58,727 nucleotides of DNA from Magnetaquiglobus sp039908105 (GTDB lineage: Bacteria > Pseudomonadota > Magnetococcia > Magnetococcales > Magnetaquicoccaceae). A program made the translations under genes and the position numbers. Where the stretch lies: assembly GCA_039908105.1 (NCBI GenBank), contig JAMOBI010000008.1, forward strand, positions 1 to 58,727, given 5' to 3'. This document shows, one piece after another, positions 43,543 through 52,152 of the stretch. Position 1 is the first letter of the stretch. Each line of letters opens with the position of its first letter. The notes under the pieces are model-generated. The model saw only the letters and a program-made list of their open reading frames with translations, did not search any database and was not told the DNA's origin.

Positions 43543-43904
43543 CTCCCTCTCCCCACCATCATCCCTCCCTGCAAGGACCATCCAGGCGCAGGAAACACGT
43601 CAAACTAAAAATATGTCAGCCTGTACGCCTTGTATAGTTACATTCTTGAGTCCCGCGAAAGAGGGTCTTTGCCTCGTGAGGGTCAAATCCAATCATTGCT
43701 GTCAATCCTTTTCAGTCCGGTTGATGTTGCAGGAGGCTCAGCCGGCGGGCCACCGCGTTATCGCCCTTTGATTTTCATGATGATGGAGACCGATTTCGTG
43801 AATGTGTGGTTTTTACCTGTAAAAACGACACATTCCAGGCTGGGTGCAGTTTAGGTTAACGTAAGACAATACCCACTCACCCGACCGCCCGGCTGACTCC
43901 CGGA
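43543..43904. other. Gap with partial repeat R14 and unassigned low-GC sequence
   Basis: Bases 43815-43880 are a short minus-strand copy (R14) of the mosaic repeat after the GGDEF-EAL gene: GTCTTACGTTAAC, H0 (CTGCACCCAGCCTGG) and the perfect hairpin GTTTTTAC-AG-GTAAAAAC. Bases 43600-43815 are lower in GC and carry short plus-strand frames (for example 43630-43854) with no ribosome-binding site or recognisable family. I cannot tell a remnant from plain intergenic DNA. Confidence 0.6.
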
Positions 43905-45695
43905 TCACGCCCCATTGGCCAACTTGGCCGCCCCCAACGGCAGACGTCCGTGCAACAGATCCAAGAAGGAGTCCCTGCCCAACGGCGGGCTGAAGAAAAA
44001 ACCCTGCACCTCGTCCCCACCCTGCTCCTTGACTATCCGCAACTGCTGATCGCTCTCCACCCCCTCCACCACCACATGCAACCCCAACTGCCGGGCCATG
44101 GAGATGATCGCCGAGGTGAACGAGGCGTTACGACCTTCCGGGGTCAGATCCTTCACAAACGACCGGTCGATCTTGATCACCTGAATCGGCAACCGTTTCA
44201 GCAACGCCAGCGACGAAAAACCGGTGCCGAAGTCGTCCATGGCGATCGAAATCCCCAATTCGCGCAGCTGCCGCAAAGTCTCTGCCGCCTGATCCGGATT
44301 GCCGAGCATCATGCTTTCGGTGATCTCCAGCTCCAGATTGCGCGCCGGGAAACCGGTTTCGTTCAAGGTCTCCTCGACCAGACTCACCAGCCGATCGCCC
44401 TCGCGAAACTGCAGCGCGGAGAGATTCACCGCCAGCTTGAGGTCCACAAACCCCTCCTCGATCCAGCAGGCGGCATCGCGACAGGCGGTACGCAACACCC
44501 AGGCCCCCACCTGGGTGATCAAACCGGTCCCCTCGGCCAGTGGGATGAACTGCTGCGGAAACAATACCCCCTCGCGCGGATGGTCCCAGCGCACCAAAGC
44601 CTCCATGCCGGACAACCGACCGGTGGCCATACGGATCTGGGGCTGATAGTCGAGGAAAAACTCGTCGTTCTGAAAGGCGAGCCGCATCTCCCCCTCCAGG
44701 GTCATGCGTCGATGGGCCTGACGATCAATCTCCTCGGAGAAGAAACGAAAGGCGTTGCGACCCGACTGCTTGGCCAAATACATCGCCGAATCGGCGTTGC
44801 GGGAGAGATCGTGGGAGGTTGTACCATCCTCCGGAAACATGCCGATGCCGACACTGCCGGAAATGGCCACCTGCTGCCCCTTGAGCACGAACGGGGTCGA
44901 GAGCTGCTCCAAGATCTTGCGCGCCACCAGCTCGGCCATCGATTCGTGCAGGATGTCGGCCAGGATCACCGTGAACTCATCCCCGCCCAACCGCGCCACG
45001 GTATCGGACTTGCGCACCACCCCTTTCAAGCGCCGGGCCGCCTCCACCAGCAGGGCGTCGCCGGCGTCGTGACCCAGCGTGTCGTTGACCCACTTGAAGC
45101 GATCCAGATCCACGAACAACAGCGCGAACTGCCGTCGCTTGCGCTCGCCCACCAACACCGCCTGCTCCAGACGGTCATGAAAAAGCTTGCGGTTCGGCAG
45201 ACCGGTCAAGGCATCAAACTCCGCCTGCTCGCGCAACAGGGTCTCCAGCTTCTCGCGGCGACGGATCTCCTCTACCAGACGGAAATTGGCCCGCTCCAGC
45301 GCGTCCCGCTGCCGTTTCAGGGCCAGATGCGCCGCCACCCGCGCCCGCACCACCGCCGGATTGACCGGCTTGGTGAGAAAATCGACCGCTCCGACCTCGA
45401 AACCGCGCGTTTCGGCCTCCAGATCGTTCATCGCCGTCACCAGGATCACCGGAATGCCCCGCGTCCGCTCCTGGGCGCGCAACCAGTCGCACACCTCGAA
45501 GCCGTCGACCTCCGGCATCACCACATCAAGCAATACCAGCTCCGGCTGATTGACCACCGCACTCTCCATGGCCGCCTTGCCGCTCGTGGCAAAGAGAACC
45601 CGATACTCCTTGAGGAGTATATTCCCCAATAACCGGATGTTATCGGGAGAGTCGTCCACCACCAGAACCGTGGGCAGGGCATCAGGCGCATCCAT
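43905..45695 (-). CDS. Response regulator with GGDEF and EAL domains
   Basis: Predicted bifunctional c-di-GMP enzyme of 596 residues. The REC domain (about 1-125) has LLDVVMPEVDG and the phosphoacceptor Asp. The GGDEF domain (about 165-330) has RLGGDEF preceded by the inhibitory RKSD site five residues upstream. The EAL domain (about 345-590) keeps MEALVRW, NLELEITESM, MDDFGTGFSS, IKIDRSF and VVEGVES, so both synthesis and breakdown look possible. The ATG at 45695 is chosen because GAGGAG is 6 nt upstream; the ATG at 45701 abuts that site. It starts 24 nt after the large kinase gene, its likely phosphodonor. Confidence 0.93.
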   Translation of the reverse strand: MDAPDALPTVLVVDDSPDNIRLLGNILLKEYRVLFATSGKAAMESAVVNQPELVLLDVVMPEVDGFEVCDWLRAQERTRGIPVILVTAMNDLEAETRGFEVGAVDFLTKPVNPAVVRARVAAHLALKRQRDALERANFRLVEEIRRREKLETLLREQAEFDALTGLPNRKLFHDRLEQAVLVGERKRRQFALLFVDLDRFKWVNDTLGHDAGDALLVEAARRLKGVVRKSDTVARLGGDEFTVILADILHESMAELVARKILEQLSTPFVLKGQQVAISGSVGIGMFPEDGTTSHDLSRNADSAMYLAKQSGRNAFRFFSEEIDRQAHRRMTLEGEMRLAFQNDEFFLDYQPQIRMATGRLSGMEALVRWDHPREGVLFPQQFIPLAEGTGLITQVGAWVLRTACRDAACWIEEGFVDLKLAVNLSALQFREGDRLVSLVEETLNETGFPARNLELEITESMMLGNPDQAAETLRQLRELGISIAMDDFGTGFSSLALLKRLPIQVIKIDRSFVKDLTPEGRNASFTSAIISMARQLGLHVVVEGVESDQQLRIVKEQGGDEVQGFFFSPPLGRDSFLDLLHGRLPLGAAKLANGA

Positions 45696-45719
45696 GGGCA
45701 TCTCCTCTTTAATGAATCA

Positions 45720-48700
45720 TTAGAGTTCCAAATGCCGGATCAAGGCATCCAGCGCCTGCCTGGCTTGCGCCATCTCCAACCGCTCCAAATGGCCGCGCAA
45801 ACGGTTGACATCCTCATCAACCTCCTGAAAAATTAATAAATCCTGCTCAACGTGCCGAAATACCACATCGCAGCGCATATCCCCCTTGTCCAACAAGATG
45901 CCCAATTCTTGCAGCAATTGCAACAGATTTATCTTGTCAACCGAACGCTCGTTTATCTTATTGGAAACCTTCCCAGTCGTCCTACTCACATACTCGATCG
46001 TGCACGCTTCCGGCTGGGCAGTAGACTTTCCCTCCGGTTCACAGCTGCGTTCGATCTCGCTCAGAACGGCCCTCAATGCCTCTCGCAATGCCGGCATGTG
46101 GGACTGTGCCGTGGCGATCTCTCCCCGCCGCAGTGCGGTTTCCATCTGGCCTGCCACCGCAGTCAGGGCCGTGGCATCGATGTTGGCGGCAGCCCCTTTA
46201 AGCTTGTGCACACGACGCATGGCCCCATCCCACGCCTCGCAGGCCAACTCCTCGGCAATCGGCTCTAAAGCCGTGGCAAACTCTTTGCGGAAATTGACCA
46301 CCAGCCGCTCCTGCAAGCCGGCATCCCCCTCGCAGCGCAACAATCCGGCGGACCAGTCGATCGCTTGGACCTCGGCTCCAACCGACGGACCATCCACCGG
46401 CCCAGCCAACGGACCATTCGCCGGCCCGGCGGAGATCATCTCCCTGGAGGCCGGCAGCTCAGGCGCCGACTCCTCCACCCCGTCACAACACCAGGAGATG
46501 AGCTTTTGCAACAGATCCTTGACCACGACCGGCTTGGCGATGTGATCGCGCATGCCGGCATCCAGACAGGCTCGCACATCCTCGGCCAGAACGCTCGCCG
46601 TCATGGCGATCACCGGCGGACTCTCCGGTCTCACCCCAAGCCGTCGTGCCGCCTCCCAGCCATCCATGACCGGCATCTGCATATCCATCAGAACCAGATC
46701 GAAATACCCATCCGGCGACTCTTGCACCTTCTCGAGCGCCTGCAGGCCGTTGCAGGCAGCCACCACCTCCACGCCACGTTTCATGAGGAGCTCGCGGATC
46801 AGCTCCACGTTATCCTCCAGGTCATCCACCACCAGAATCCGCTTGCCGCACAACCCCTGGATCCCACACGGCTCCTGGAGGTCCGATCCCGCCGGCGCGC
46901 GGGTCACCGCCTTGCCGAACCGCTCCATGATGGCATCGAGCAGCACCGAAGGTGTCACCGGTTTGTGAATGAAACCGCACATCCCCAAGTCACTCGCTGT
47001 CGCCATCACCATCTCCCGTTCAAAGGTCGACACCATGATGATCACCCGGTGCAGCGGAATCTCCGGATCGGCCATGATGCGCCGCGCGGTCTCGAGCCCA
47101 TCCATCCCAGGCATGGCCCAATCCAAAAGCAGCAGATCGACCGGTTCCCCGCGCCGCTCAGCCCGCCGCAACGCCACAAGCGCCGCCTCGCCCGACTCCA
47201 CCGCCTCGTACACAAACCTCAGACCACGCAGCAGACCAGTCAGAATCTTCCGGGATACCGCGTTGTCATCGACCACCAGCACCCGTCGTCCCTCAAGATC
47301 GGCAGGAGGCATGAAACGCTTTTGATCCATCTTTTCAGCCAGTTGGAAACGCACCTCGAAGGAAAACCGGCTTCCTGCGCCCGGACGACTGTTGACGGTC
47401 AATGTGCCACCCATCATCTTGACCAGGGTGTGGCAGATCGCCAATCCCAGTCCGGTTCCGCCATACCGCCGGGTGGTCGAGCTGTCGGCCTGCTGGAACG
47501 GCTGCAACAACCGCTCGATCTCTCTGGTCTCGATGCCGATGCCGGTGTCACGCACCTCGAAGGCCAAACTCACCCAACCGTCGCCCACATCCACCGACTC
47601 GACCGCAAGCACCACCTCACCACGCTCGGTGAACTTGACCGCGTTGTCACACAGATTGGTCAACACCTGACCCAGACGCACAGCATCACCGATCAGACGT
47701 CTGGGTAGCTCCAGCGGAAACGACACCAGCACCTCGACGCGCGGATTGGCGTTCGCCTTGGTCAATACCCCATCCGTGACCCGCTCCATCACCTCGCACA
47801 GATCAAATGGCCACATCTCGAGCGTCATCTTGCCGGCGTCGATTTTGGAGAAGTCGAGCACATCGTTGATGATGCGCAACAGCGACTCGGAGGCGGCCTG
47901 CATTTTTTTCAGATAGTTCTGCTGCTGATTGGTGAGCTGGGTTTGCAGCGCCAGATGGCCCATGCCCAAAATCGCATTCATCGGCGTGCGGATCTCATGG
48001 CTCATGTTGGCCAGAAACGCCGCCTTGGCGCGATTGGCCAGACGGGCCTGCTCCTCGCTGGCGCGCAGCTCGTCCTCCATCCGCTTGCGCTCGGTGAAAT
48101 CGCGCGCCACCACCACAATGCCCCGCACCCTACCATCCGGGCGCAGATCGGGATAATAGCAGACATCCATCCAGCAACGTCCGTTCACTGCGAAGTCGAA
48201 CCAGGCCTGATAGTTGATCGTCTCCCCTTGCAGGCAACGATCCAGGAGACCACGAATCCGGTGGAAGGTCTCCTCGCCCAGAAGATCCGCGATCGAATGT
48301 CCTTCGATCTCGTGACGTTGCAGCCCATGTGCCTGCAAATAGGCGGGATTGACCGCGCGATAAACATAATCGTGCCCAACAAAGGACATATGATCCCTCG
48401 AGGCCGCAACGATGGCCGCGTATTGGCTCTTGGCCTCCTCGGCCCGTTTCTGCTCGCTCCGGTCGTTGAAAACCGCGACGATCTCCCCGGATTCCAACCG
48501 GTAGACATGGTTTTCAAACCAGGCCCTTAACGTCTCGTCTTGATAATAGGTGACCGGCAGATGGGCCGACTCACCGCTTTGATGGACCCTTTGGAACACC
48601 TCGAACAGCCCCAGGGTGCGCACCCCGGGAAAGACCTCCGTAACCCGCCTGCCGATCACCCGCTCCGGATCGACCTGGGTGATGCGCGCCCCGGCGGGAT

Positions 48701-50093
48701 TGATTTCGCGAATGATGAAATCCTCACCCCCCTCCCACGCCTCATAGACCACCACGCCGCTCTCCAGACTGTTGAACAGGGCGTGATAGCGGCGTTCATT
48801 GGCCTGGACGGCGCGCTCCAGACGCCGCTTTTCGAGCCGCTCGCGCATGGCGCGGATCGCATTGGCCATCTGCCCGGCTAATTCGCGCAACAGATCGATT
48901 TCAATCTCGTCAAAGGCATCCGGATACGAGGCATAAATATTCAGCGCACCAATCACCTGACCGGCCACACGCAGCGGCAGAGCAATACTGGATTGAAAAC
49001 CACACTGGGTCGCCTGAGCCAGCCAGGGTTCAAAATCCTTTTCCAGCTTCAGATCATGCGCCACGCAGGGCCGTCCGGTACGAATCGCCCGGCCAGTCGG
49101 CCCATTGCCGTAAGACCCCTCACTCCAGGTGATGCGCAGCTCATGCAAATACTCGACATCGTGGCCATGGGAGGCCACTGGCCGCACCCACCGTTCACCC
49201 TCCATTTGCGCCATGCCCACCCAGGCGAGCCGATAGCCGACCTCCTCAACCAGTACCCGGCACAACTGTCCGAGCATCCGCGCCTCTTCCTCTTCGGCCA
49301 CAGCGAGGATTTCGGCAAAGCGCAGACGGCTGCGCAAGGCGCGATGGGCCAACGATTGACGCCGCTCCTGTTCGCGACGCTGGGTGATATCCTCGATCAC
49401 GCCGATGTGATGACGGATCACCCCCTGCCGGTCACGCACCGCCGCCATCGCCACCGCGCACCAATAGATTTCACCATTTTTCTTGCGATTGGCCAGTTCG
49501 CCCCGCCAGGGATGCTCCGGCGTGCCCACCCGCTCGCCATCGCGCACCCCCTCCCGCAGACCAAACCGTTCCAGACCTTGAGTCAGACCGATCGACTCCT
49601 CCCGGCTGTAACCGGTCAGGGCGACGAAACGGGCGTTGACAAACTCCACCACGCCGTCCGCATTGGTGACGATCACCGCCGCCGGACTCTGCTCCACGGC
49701 CACGGAGAGTTTGCGCATCTCGATCGTCTGTTGATCCCGGGTGACCAGAACCCCCTTGGCAATCCACAACGTGACAGCCATGCTCCAGATGGCAAACAGC
49801 ACGTAAGCACGATTGATGAGCGCCAGCCAAAACGAAATATCGCCAAGTTGGGAAAGCCAGAAATCCAGCAGCACCAGCCATGAGGTTCCGATGGCCAGGT
49901 ATAACAGCGTGCCCCTCCTGTCCGTCATCCACCAGCCCATGATCAGCACGGCCAGGTACAACACCCCGTCCGCAGAGTCGAGCGGCTGCCACAAATCAAA
50001 TAAGAAAATGGCCGCGCTCAATGGGACGGCCAACAGGAGCAGGGCATGACGACGCCATGCCGGTTCAGCGATCTTCAGACCCTCACTGTTCAT
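45720..50093 (-). CDS. Large hybrid histidine kinase (membrane domain, PAS, GAF, PAS, PAS, HisKA, HATPase, REC, REC, Hpt)
   Basis: Multisensor kinase of about 1457 residues. Approximate order: five hydrophobic segments (20-115), PAS (120-245, GYSREESIG), GAF (265-420, FQSSIALPLRVAGQVIGALN), PAS (430-555), PAS (560-690), HisKA with MSHEIRTPMNAIL, HATPase (DTGIGIE, GTGLGLAI), REC1 (LLLLDWAMPGMDG), REC2 (LVLMDMQMPVMDGWE), Hpt (RRVHKLKGAAANI) and a helical tail. A Pro/Gly-rich linker (GPANGPLAGPVDGP) precedes the Hpt. The ATG at 50093 follows GAGGCAGG; the frame opens at a GTG at 50123. The downstream GGDEF-EAL regulator, 24 nt away, is the probable target, linking many inputs to c-di-GMP. Confidence 0.93.
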   Translation of the reverse strand: MNSEGLKIAEPAWRRHALLLLAVPLSAAIFLFDLWQPLDSADGVLYLAVLIMGWWMTDRRGTLLYLAIGTSWLVLLDFWLSQLGDISFWLALINRAYVLFAIWSMAVTLWIAKGVLVTRDQQTIEMRKLSVAVEQSPAAVIVTNADGVVEFVNARFVALTGYSREESIGLTQGLERFGLREGVRDGERVGTPEHPWRGELANRKKNGEIYWCAVAMAAVRDRQGVIRHHIGVIEDITQRREQERRQSLAHRALRSRLRFAEILAVAEEEEARMLGQLCRVLVEEVGYRLAWVGMAQMEGERWVRPVASHGHDVEYLHELRITWSEGSYGNGPTGRAIRTGRPCVAHDLKLEKDFEPWLAQATQCGFQSSIALPLRVAGQVIGALNIYASYPDAFDEIEIDLLRELAGQMANAIRAMRERLEKRRLERAVQANERRYHALFNSLESGVVVYEAWEGGEDFIIREINPAGARITQVDPERVIGRRVTEVFPGVRTLGLFEVFQRVHQSGESAHLPVTYYQDETLRAWFENHVYRLESGEIVAVFNDRSEQKRAEEAKSQYAAIVAASRDHMSFVGHDYVYRAVNPAYLQAHGLQRHEIEGHSIADLLGEETFHRIRGLLDRCLQGETINYQAWFDFAVNGRCWMDVCYYPDLRPDGRVRGIVVVARDFTERKRMEDELRASEEQARLANRAKAAFLANMSHEIRTPMNAILGMGHLALQTQLTNQQQNYLKKMQAASESLLRIINDVLDFSKIDAGKMTLEMWPFDLCEVMERVTDGVLTKANANPRVEVLVSFPLELPRRLIGDAVRLGQVLTNLCDNAVKFTERGEVVLAVESVDVGDGWVSLAFEVRDTGIGIETREIERLLQPFQQADSSTTRRYGGTGLGLAICHTLVKMMGGTLTVNSRPGAGSRFSFEVRFQLAEKMDQKRFMPPADLEGRRVLVVDDNAVSRKILTGLLRGLRFVYEAVESGEAALVALRRAERRGEPVDLLLLDWAMPGMDGLETARRIMADPEIPLHRVIIMVSTFEREMVMATASDLGMCGFIHKPVTPSVLLDAIMERFGKAVTRAPAGSDLQEPCGIQGLCGKRILVVDDLEDNVELIRELLMKRGVEVVAACNGLQALEKVQESPDGYFDLVLMDMQMPVMDGWEAARRLGVRPESPPVIAMTASVLAEDVRACLDAGMRDHIAKPVVVKDLLQKLISWCCDGVEESAPELPASREMISAGPANGPLAGPVDGPSVGAEVQAIDWSAGLLRCEGDAGLQERLVVNFRKEFATALEPIAEELACEAWDGAMRRVHKLKGAAANIDATALTAVAGQMETALRRGEIATAQSHMPALREALRAVLSEIERSCEPEGKSTAQPEACTIEYVSRTTGKVSNKINERSVDKINLLQLLQELGILLDKGDMRCDVVFRHVEQDLLIFQEVDEDVNRLRGHLERLEMAQARQALDALIRHLEL

Positions 50094-50129
50094 GTGTGCA
50101 ACCTGCCTCGCGCATGACGGCACTGGAGA

Positions 50130-50275
50130 GGTGATTTTTCAAGATAGAAAAAATATTGCACAACAAAATTGAGTTTGTGAATTTTTTTGTTGCTTTTGCA
50201 CTGCGGTATGAATTATGATGCACTGCAATGACAACGACAATGTGAAAAAGTCACGTTTACGGGGGACTTGAGAAG
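50130..50275. promoter_or_regulatory. AT-rich divergent promoter region
   Basis: Between the kinase gene (minus) and the small membrane ORF (plus). CAACAAA and TTTGTTG form an inverted repeat (about 50160-50193). On the plus strand TTGCTT and TATGAT are 18 bp apart (about 50191-50220), a plausible promoter for the small ORF. Confidence 0.4.
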
Positions 50276-50554
50276 ATGCGACTGGCACTGACACACGACA
50301 CCCTGCTGGAACCGGGGAACTGGAACCTTTTCAAAAAAATCCGGTCTTCGGCCTTCATCCCGTCCCTGCCGATCCCCCTGCCGATCCGCACACCCGCAAG
50401 CCAATCCCAGGTCACGCCCACGCCCCGCGATACCCGCGCGATCGAGAATCTTTTCATCCGCTGGATGCGCGCAGCGCTGATCGTTGCCCTCGCCGGACTC
50501 TGGTCCTTGGCCCTCTGGGTGATCGTCGATGCCCTGCGGTTAATTTTCTCCTGA
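50276..50554 (+). CDS. Small hypothetical protein with one C-terminal membrane segment
   Basis: Possible protein of 92 residues. The N-terminal two thirds are polar and proline-rich (SLPIPLPIRTPASQ). One hydrophobic helix at about residues 66-89 (ALIVALAGLWSLALWVIV) would anchor it in the membrane with little beyond. GGGGGACTTGAGAAG precedes the ATG, and a promoter-like pair lies upstream. I do not recognise a family. It sits 190 nt before the secreted repeat protein on the same strand, but no link between them is shown. Confidence 0.5.
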   Translation: MRLALTHDTLLEPGNWNLFKKIRSSAFIPSLPIPLPIRTPASQSQVTPTPRDTRAIENLFIRWMRAALIVALAGLWSLALWVIVDALRLIFS

Positions 50555-50744
50555 ATCAGCCCTCTCCACAACCGCTGCCATCTCGGCTCCTTTGGCATGA
50601 ACCGGCAGCGCGTCGACACACGCGCCGCTTCAACTCGATAAGCGATTGCTTTAAATCATTGCCAAACCGTCCGATTTCGGACACAATACCCCAAAGCACA
50701 CTCTTTTTGTATCCTTTCCACATTCCTAGAAGAAGGAAACAGCC

Positions 50745-51812
50745 ATGAAAAAACAACTCCTCGCGGCGACGCTGGGGGTCGCGCTGCTCTGCGGAACCAG
50801 CCTGCTTCATGCCGCCGAACCTCAGGATCCCAAACCCTTCACCAAGGCGGAACTGGATCAATTCATCGCCGACTATCCCGGTCTCGTGCAGTGGCTCGGC
50901 ACCCGGAATCCCCAGGCGGATGTAACGCGCAACCCCTGGATCGTCTCATCGATGCGTGCTGACCGGGATTTCAACGCCCGACTCAAAGAGAAGAACTGGA
51001 ATCCGGATCGTTTCTTCTACCTGTTCCATCACATCAACACCGGCCTGGTGATGGCCGAATCGGAGAAGAGTCAAGCCGAATTGCGGGCGCGTATGGCCAA
51101 GGAGCAAAAGGAGAACGAAGCCCGCCTGGCCAAGGAGCAGAAGGAGAACGAAGCCCGTCTGGCCGAAGGGCGCCAGCAGCTGGACAAGGAGATGCAGGCG
51201 GCCAACGCCCGCATGCGTGCGCAACTCAAGGCGCAGCAGGAGCAGATCCGCAACAATCCCTATATCCCGCCGTATGAGAAACAGCGCATTCTGACGCAGA
51301 TGGAGAGCGGCTACAAGAACAACAACCCGGTTGCCGCCGCCGTGCCCACGGATGCCAACTCCGCCGCAGAGGCCTCCCGGAAGCAGCAGGCCAACTGGAT
51401 CGCCGCCCAGGAGCAGCAGATCAAAAACAATCCCTACATGCATCCGATGCAGCGCCAGCAGGCTCTTGAGCAACTCAAACAGGCAAAGAAGAACCTGGAA
51501 CAGTCTGCAGCCTCTGCCGCCAATCGCGCCAAGGGGGCGGCATCGCCCGATCCGGCCAACCAGCAGGCTGATCTGGAAAAGATGCACGCGCAGTGGTTCA
51601 CCAATCAAAAGCAGGTGATCAACAACAATCCCGCCATGCCGCCGGAACAGAAAAGGATCGCGTTGGAGCAGCTCAAGCGTTCCGAAAAGCAGTTTCAGGA
51701 GTCGATGACCCAGCAGGCCAATCCCCCTTCGATTCTGCCCAAGGAGGAGAAGGCGTTGATCGATGCCAATCAACAAAAGCTTGCCGAGTTGCTGACAGTC
51801 AAAAAGCCGTGA
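50745..51812 (+). CDS. Secreted protein with three NNP-type helical repeats
   Basis: Protein of 355 residues with a clear signal peptide (MKKQLLAATLGVALLCGTSL, cleavage near HAA-EPQ). Residues about 30-105 form a globular-looking part (WLGTRNPQADVTRNPWIV). Residues 117-150 are a charged helix with an 11-residue tandem repeat (AKEQKENEARL twice). Three units follow with the pattern QxQIxNNPxMxPxxxQxxLxQLK at about 164-187, 222-246 and 288-312, separated by Ala/Ser-rich linkers. No cysteine occurs in the mature part. I do not recognise the family. AGAAGGAA precedes the ATG. A periplasmic structural or binding role is possible but unproven. Confidence 0.8.
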   Translation: MKKQLLAATLGVALLCGTSLLHAAEPQDPKPFTKAELDQFIADYPGLVQWLGTRNPQADVTRNPWIVSSMRADRDFNARLKEKNWNPDRFFYLFHHINTGLVMAESEKSQAELRARMAKEQKENEARLAKEQKENEARLAEGRQQLDKEMQAANARMRAQLKAQQEQIRNNPYIPPYEKQRILTQMESGYKNNNPVAAAVPTDANSAAEASRKQQANWIAAQEQQIKNNPYMHPMQRQQALEQLKQAKKNLEQSAASAANRAKGAASPDPANQQADLEKMHAQWFTNQKQVINNNPAMPPEQKRIALEQLKRSEKQFQESMTQQANPPSILPKEEKALIDANQQKLAELLTVKKP

Positions 51813-51830
51813 TTATCTAAAAGATTGCTT

Positions 51831-51905
51831 AAACCGCACCCGGCTTGCGGGTGCGGTATGAGAATTCAAATGACATTTTTTTTGTTTCGAGCAGAAAAAA
51901 AAATG
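51831..51905 (+). repeat. Partial mosaic repeat, copy R15 (hairpin pair)
   Basis: Shortly after the secreted repeat protein, in its sense. The H0 element here is a perfect 9-bp stem, ACCGCACCC (51833-51841) with GGGTGCGGT (51849-51857), loop of 7. An A/T hairpin follows, CATTTTTTTT (51874-51883) with AAAAAAAATG (51896-51905). It may terminate transcription. Bases 51906-52152 before neuB show no other gene; AGGAGG at 52138-52143 is the neuB ribosome-binding site. Confidence 0.72.
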
Positions 51906-52152
51906 CCACCAACGCTTGCCGCCACCCACCTCTGGCAGTAGCCACCCTGTGGTTGTCGCGGATGAATCGACACACGCTCCCGGATCACCCAATCGCACCA
52001 ACTTTCACTTTACCCCTTCCACATGGTAAACATACCGATCCAGGGGTACGCTCTCTCCACCAGACACGTTCGGCAACGGCTGCGGTGACGGGCTGCTTCC
52101 CCCTTGAGCGTTCGCAGGTTGGAGTTCAATTCCTATCAGGAGGCGTACCAGG

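Noticed and set aside
52047..52148. Possible tRNA-like fold (GTACGCT...GGCGTACCA with GGAGTTCAATTCC)
   Set aside because: The ends can pair, but no proper T-arm, D-arm or anticodon arm fits at the required distances, and the AGGAGG inside it serves as the neuB ribosome-binding site.
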